DNA of 15,197 bases from M3007 sp032115775 (GTDB lineage Bacteria > Bacteroidota > Bacteroidia > Chitinophagales > Saprospiraceae), in assembly GCA_032115775.1 (NCBI GenBank), contig JAUMBL010000015.1, positions 1 to 15,197 on the forward strand, written 5' to 3'. This document shows, one piece after another, positions 12,021 to 15,197 of the stretch. Every line of letters starts with the position of its first letter. The first letter of the stretch is position 1. The position numbers and the translations under genes are program-made. The notes below the pieces were generated by a model. That model was not told the DNA's origin. It saw nothing but the letters and a program-made list of their open reading frames with translations, and did no database searches.

Positions 12021-15014
12021 ATGCGGTTCCGTTTCACCCTTTTATGCTGTCATTTGGTTGCGATGCTGGGCGCGCAATCCCCCCAATTTTTGCATTATGG
12101 TCTGACGGACGGGTTGCCCAGCAACCAAGTGTACTGCGTTGAGCAGGATCGGAACGGGATGATCTGGCTGGGTACGGACAACGGGTTGGCGCGTTTTGAC
12201 GGCCGGGCATTCCGCAATTTTCAGGTACAGGACGGCATTCCGGATCCGGAGGTGCTGAATCTCAAAACCGATTACGAGGGTCGGCTGTGGATTTCCTGCT
12301 TTCGAAAAAGCGTTTGTTATTATAAGGACGGGCGGTTCAGCACCGAAAAAAACAACCCGGTTCTGGCAAAAATCCGATTTTCCTCGGCGATCAACGCTTT
12401 ATTCGTAGATACGCTGACGGGTATTTGGTTTACCGGAACGGACTATACCGTCTGCAACTGGCGTGCCGGGCGCGTCCGAACCTTCAGTTCCCAGGTGCTT
12501 ACGAATTTGATTCGGAAGATTGGGGGGGATTTTTTTGCTTTTAGCCGGACCCACATCGCGCGATTTGATCCGGCGGCAGGGGTTTTGGATACGATGCTGA
12601 GCGTTCGGGCGCTGATTGACTCCACTTTTATCCTGCGCGGCATAGCCGTTTCGGGCGATCGGGTGTTGTATTCGACTTCCCGGGGACTGTGGTTGTTTGA
12701 GTGGGACGGCGGCAAATTTCGGGTGGTGGATGTGCGGCAGATGGAGCCCGGCAATGTTTTTGTAGATCAGCGCGGCCGATTTTGGCTTGGAACCAATACG
12801 ATCGGCGCTGTTTGCTTTGACAATTTGGACAGGAACCTGTCCAATCCGCGCGTTTTTTTACCGGGTGAAAAAATCACCCACGTTTTTGAGGATCGGCAAG
12901 GGGCGCTTTGGTTCGGCACGACCGGCAACGGCGTTTTTGTGCTGCCACCCCAGTATTCCATGCGCTTCACGAAGGAAGAAGGGCTGCCTTCAAACAACAT
13001 CACCGCGGTAGTGCGGCTGCCGGACGGCACGCTCCTTGCGGGCGACGAAGCGGGCAATCTATTGCGTATATCCTCCGATGGCGACATTGACATCAGGCCG
13101 CTCGCCACCAGTACCGGCTACAACCGCGTTCGGAGCATCCAGCGATTGCCAACCGGGCATTCTCTGATCGTATCCGACTACGGGTTTTTCTTGCTGCAGG
13201 CGGGCGATCGTTTCCGTTTTTTGAGCGGGCGGCCCAGCGGCAAGGCCGGTTTGATCGAGGGGGGCGCATTGTATGCCGGCACTTCTACTGCACTGGAAAG
13301 CGTGGATTTGAATAGCCTGACTTCGAATATCCTCGTGCGTCGCCGCACCACCGCACTGGCGCAATGCGACGAGGGGGTGGTCTGGCAGGCGGGGGTGGAT
13401 GGGCTTTATTCGGGCAAAAATCAGTTTTTGCACAATTTTTCCACGCAATTCCCCCTGTTAAAGTGCAGAATCACTGCTTTAGAGTACCAAAAGCCTAGTA
13501 CGCTGATTATCGGCACCTCCGACGCGGGGCTGCTGAAAGCCTATATCCGAAATGGCGGCGTGGACTCGGTGTGCGTCTTGCCGACCGACAACCGCCTCAA
13601 CCCGCCGCAGGTCCGATCCCTGTTTCTCGATGAAGCAGGCACGATTTGGTCGGCTACGCCGGAGGGCGTGCACTGGTTGCGCCCGGACGGAAAAAGGGGG
13701 CGGGTCAGCGTCTTTCAAGGATTGATTGACAACGATGTGAATGCCGTTTGGGCGGAGAAAGACACCCTGTGGGCGGCAACCCGGTACGGACTGAGCATTA
13801 TTCCGCTCAATCGCCTGAAAAAAAACGTCGGATTTGAGGCTTGTTTTACCGGACTGGAATATCGGGTAGATCGCCACATGGAATCGGTGGATTTATACAG
13901 CAAATATCCAAACGACCTGGAGGTTTGGCTGCCGAGCAACACCGGGACGATCGTGATTCATTTAGCGGCCCTCGAGTACACCGGCAAAGGCATTGAATAT
14001 GAGATTGAAGAGCGCCAGGGGCTGCTGCCGTGGTATCATTGGACGTTCAAAAACCTGTATCGCCGGTGTTTTGGGCATAGCGATTGGGAGCAGACCTGGC
14101 GGACGGATGAATCCGCCGTCAATATGGGCGCCAACCCGGCGCCGGGCGTGTACCAGTTTTCAGTCCGCGCGTTTACGGCAGACAATATGTCCAGCCGGAA
14201 CCGGGCGTCGCTGTCCGTGGCTGTACAGCCTGATTGGTATCAGATTATCTGGTTTTGGTTGCTGTTAGTCGCACTGGTTGTTGCGGCTGCGCGCGCCTTG
14301 CTGCGCAGTTATGTAAAAATGAAATCCCTGGACAGCGCCCTGTCCAATCTGCAGTTACAAGCGCTTCAGGCACAGATCAACCCGCATTTTTTGGGAAACA
14401 GCGTTAACGCTATCCAGCAGTTTTTTTATCCACCCAATCCGGCCAAAGCCAGCGAATACGTGGGTATCCTGACCGATTTGCTTCGGAAAACCATGAGTTT
14501 TTCCGAGCACCATTTTATCCCTTTTCAAGAAGAACTTGCGTACAGCCGCGAATACCTGCAATTGATTGAATTGCGATACGGCGATCAATTCCGGTTTACC
14601 ATTTCTGGGGAAGAGCAGATTTCGCCCGCCACGCCCTTTCCGTGTATGTTACTTCAACCTTTGCTCGAAAACGCCACCTTGCACGGATTGGCGCCGGACG
14701 GTTCCTCCTGGTTAAAACTGGAATTTGCACTTCGGCGCGACCGATTGATCTGCCGAATACGCGACAACGGCGTCGGTATCCGGGCGTCTCAAAACCACCC
14801 CAAGCCCCTCGACCGCAAGTCCAAGGGCTTGGAACTGCTCCGACGGAAAGTAGAGACCTTCAACAGGCTGTACGATTTGGGTTTGACGCTCGATTTGTAC
14901 GATCGCCTGCACGATCTTGGCGAAGGGCGGGGAACCTGTGCGGAGATCAGTTTTAGTTTATACCGTTTGCCCGAAGGCGACGGCTGGAAATCGGCACAAA
15001 TAACAACGAACTGA
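12021..15014 (+). CDS. Sensor histidine kinase with periplasmic two-component propeller, Y_Y_Y domain and LytS-type kinase domain
   Basis: This is a 997-residue membrane sensor. A signal peptide (MRFRFTLLCCHLVAMLGAQS) is followed by a periplasmic propeller made of Reg_prop repeats, for example GMIWLGTDNGLARFDG, GRFWLGTN, GALWFGTTGNGVFV, GTIWSATPEGVHWL and DTLWAATRYGLSII. A Y_Y_Y-type beta domain (about 612-735, ending in NMGANPAPGVYQFSVRAFT) leads to a transmembrane helix at about 742-762. The cytoplasmic part is a His_kinase (PF06580, LytS/YehU) domain with the phospho-acceptor H789 in QINPHFL, then an HATPase domain with N884 in LLENATLHG and D915-N-G-V-G. The usual NPHFLFN motif reads NPHFLGN here, with Gly at 792. 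The signal peptide supports the ATG at 12021. The response regulator starts one base after the stop, so the two are translated together. The ligand is unknown; related hybrid sensors in Bacteroides detect glycans. Confidence 0.93.
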   Translation: MRFRFTLLCCHLVAMLGAQSPQFLHYGLTDGLPSNQVYCVEQDRNGMIWLGTDNGLARFDGRAFRNFQVQDGIPDPEVLNLKTDYEGRLWISCFRKSVCYYKDGRFSTEKNNPVLAKIRFSSAINALFVDTLTGIWFTGTDYTVCNWRAGRVRTFSSQVLTNLIRKIGGDFFAFSRTHIARFDPAAGVLDTMLSVRALIDSTFILRGIAVSGDRVLYSTSRGLWLFEWDGGKFRVVDVRQMEPGNVFVDQRGRFWLGTNTIGAVCFDNLDRNLSNPRVFLPGEKITHVFEDRQGALWFGTTGNGVFVLPPQYSMRFTKEEGLPSNNITAVVRLPDGTLLAGDEAGNLLRISSDGDIDIRPLATSTGYNRVRSIQRLPTGHSLIVSDYGFFLLQAGDRFRFLSGRPSGKAGLIEGGALYAGTSTALESVDLNSLTSNILVRRRTTALAQCDEGVVWQAGVDGLYSGKNQFLHNFSTQFPLLKCRITALEYQKPSTLIIGTSDAGLLKAYIRNGGVDSVCVLPTDNRLNPPQVRSLFLDEAGTIWSATPEGVHWLRPDGKRGRVSVFQGLIDNDVNAVWAEKDTLWAATRYGLSIIPLNRLKKNVGFEACFTGLEYRVDRHMESVDLYSKYPNDLEVWLPSNTGTIVIHLAALEYTGKGIEYEIEERQGLLPWYHWTFKNLYRRCFGHSDWEQTWRTDESAVNMGANPAPGVYQFSVRAFTADNMSSRNRASLSVAVQPDWYQIIWFWLLLVALVVAAARALLRSYVKMKSLDSALSNLQLQALQAQINPHFLGNSVNAIQQFFYPPNPAKASEYVGILTDLLRKTMSFSEHHFIPFQEELAYSREYLQLIELRYGDQFRFTISGEEQISPATPFPCMLLQPLLENATLHGLAPDGSSWLKLEFALRRDRLICRIRDNGVGIRASQNHPKPLDRKSKGLELLRRKVETFNRLYDLGLTLDLYDRLHDLGEGRGTCAEISFSLYRLPEGDGWKSAQITTN

Positions 15015-15015
15015 G

Positions 15016-15197
15016 ATGAAAATCCGGGCATTTATCATAGACGACGAAATCAGCGCCATCCATATCCTGCGAGGTATGCTGAACGAATACTTCGAAGACG
15101 TTACCGTTGTCGGACAGGCGGTTTCGTTTGCGCAGGCGATTAGTTTGTTGGAACAGACCGATCCCGACGTGGTTTTTCTGGACATTCTAATGCCGCC
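15016..15197 (+). CDS. Response regulator receiver domain, partial (probably LytTR-type)
   Basis: The reading frame begins with ATG at 15016, one base after the kinase TGA, and runs off the window after 60 complete codons. It starts MKIRAFIIDDE, with the acidic pair D9 and D10 of a receiver domain, and reaches VVFLDILMP with the phospho-acceptor D56. Regulators paired with LytS-type kinases normally carry a LytTR DNA-binding domain at the C-terminus, so that is the expected output domain, but it lies beyond the window and cannot be seen. Confidence 0.93.
   Translation, partial: MKIRAFIIDDEISAIHILRGMLNEYFEDVTVVGQAVSFAQAISLLEQTDPDVVFLDILMP

Noticed and set aside
11908..12105. Forward open frame of 65 residues before the kinase
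   Set aside because: It overlaps the kinase signal-peptide region in another frame and has no recognisable feature.
1..15197. CRISPR arrays, tRNA or rRNA genes, full insertion sequences and known defence genes
   Set aside because: I looked for regularly spaced repeats, cloverleaf-like segments and transposase or nuclease motifs and found none; the only repeats are the small palindromic elements listed.

Overview
The window looks like a GC-rich chromosome segment from a member of the Bacteroidota, most likely of the Saprospiria (Lewinella/Haliscomenobacter-like) type. The main reasons are two exported proteins with type IX secretion (T9SS) C-terminal sorting domains, a Lewinella-style modular protein with dockerin-like and cohesin-like parts, a periplasmic-propeller LytS-type sensor kinase, and start regions without Shine-Dalgarno sequences inside short A/T-rich leaders. 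The taxonomic call is inference from protein families; no rRNA or tRNA gene is present.

Left part (1-1182): a long imperfect palindrome at the window edge (about 1-105), then a forward gene for a TraB/GumN-family lipoprotein. It converges, with only 9 bases between stops, on a reverse-strand block.

Reverse block (1192-6108), in transcription order from right to left: an uncharacterised helical protein of 463 residues, a peroxiredoxin, the Clp adaptor ClpS, leucyl/phenylalanyl-tRNA-protein transferase (Aat), and an exported M23 peptidase. The first four are closely spaced and look co-transcribed. Aat and ClpS act in consecutive steps of the bacterial N-degron (N-end rule) pathway: Aat adds Leu/Phe to N-terminal Lys/Arg, and ClpS carries such substrates to ClpAP-type proteases. 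The peroxiredoxin next to them suggests a stress or protein quality-control unit.

Middle (6109-11381): an A/T-rich divergent promoter region with a perfect 8-bp hairpin, then two forward genes 26 bases apart, both encoding secreted T9SS cargo. The first has a seven-bladed propeller-like N-terminus, SD/DUF11-type beta domains, a DUF7619-like module and a sorting domain. The second has HYR-like repeats, a dockerin-like Ca-binding pair, a cohesin-like domain and a sorting domain.

Right part (11382-15197): a 639-base gene-free stretch holds a 97-bp foldback element with 18-bp inverted termini, a related half-copy, and a terminator-like hairpin far from any gene end. It is followed by a two-component pair: a propeller/Y_Y_Y/LytS-type histidine kinase and, one base after its stop, the start of a response regulator cut by the window end.

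Nothing here is clearly a new defence or mobile system. The most interesting items are the small palindromic repeat elements, the uncharacterised protein heading the N-degron operon, the cohesin-plus-dockerin secreted protein, and the kinase with an altered H-box.
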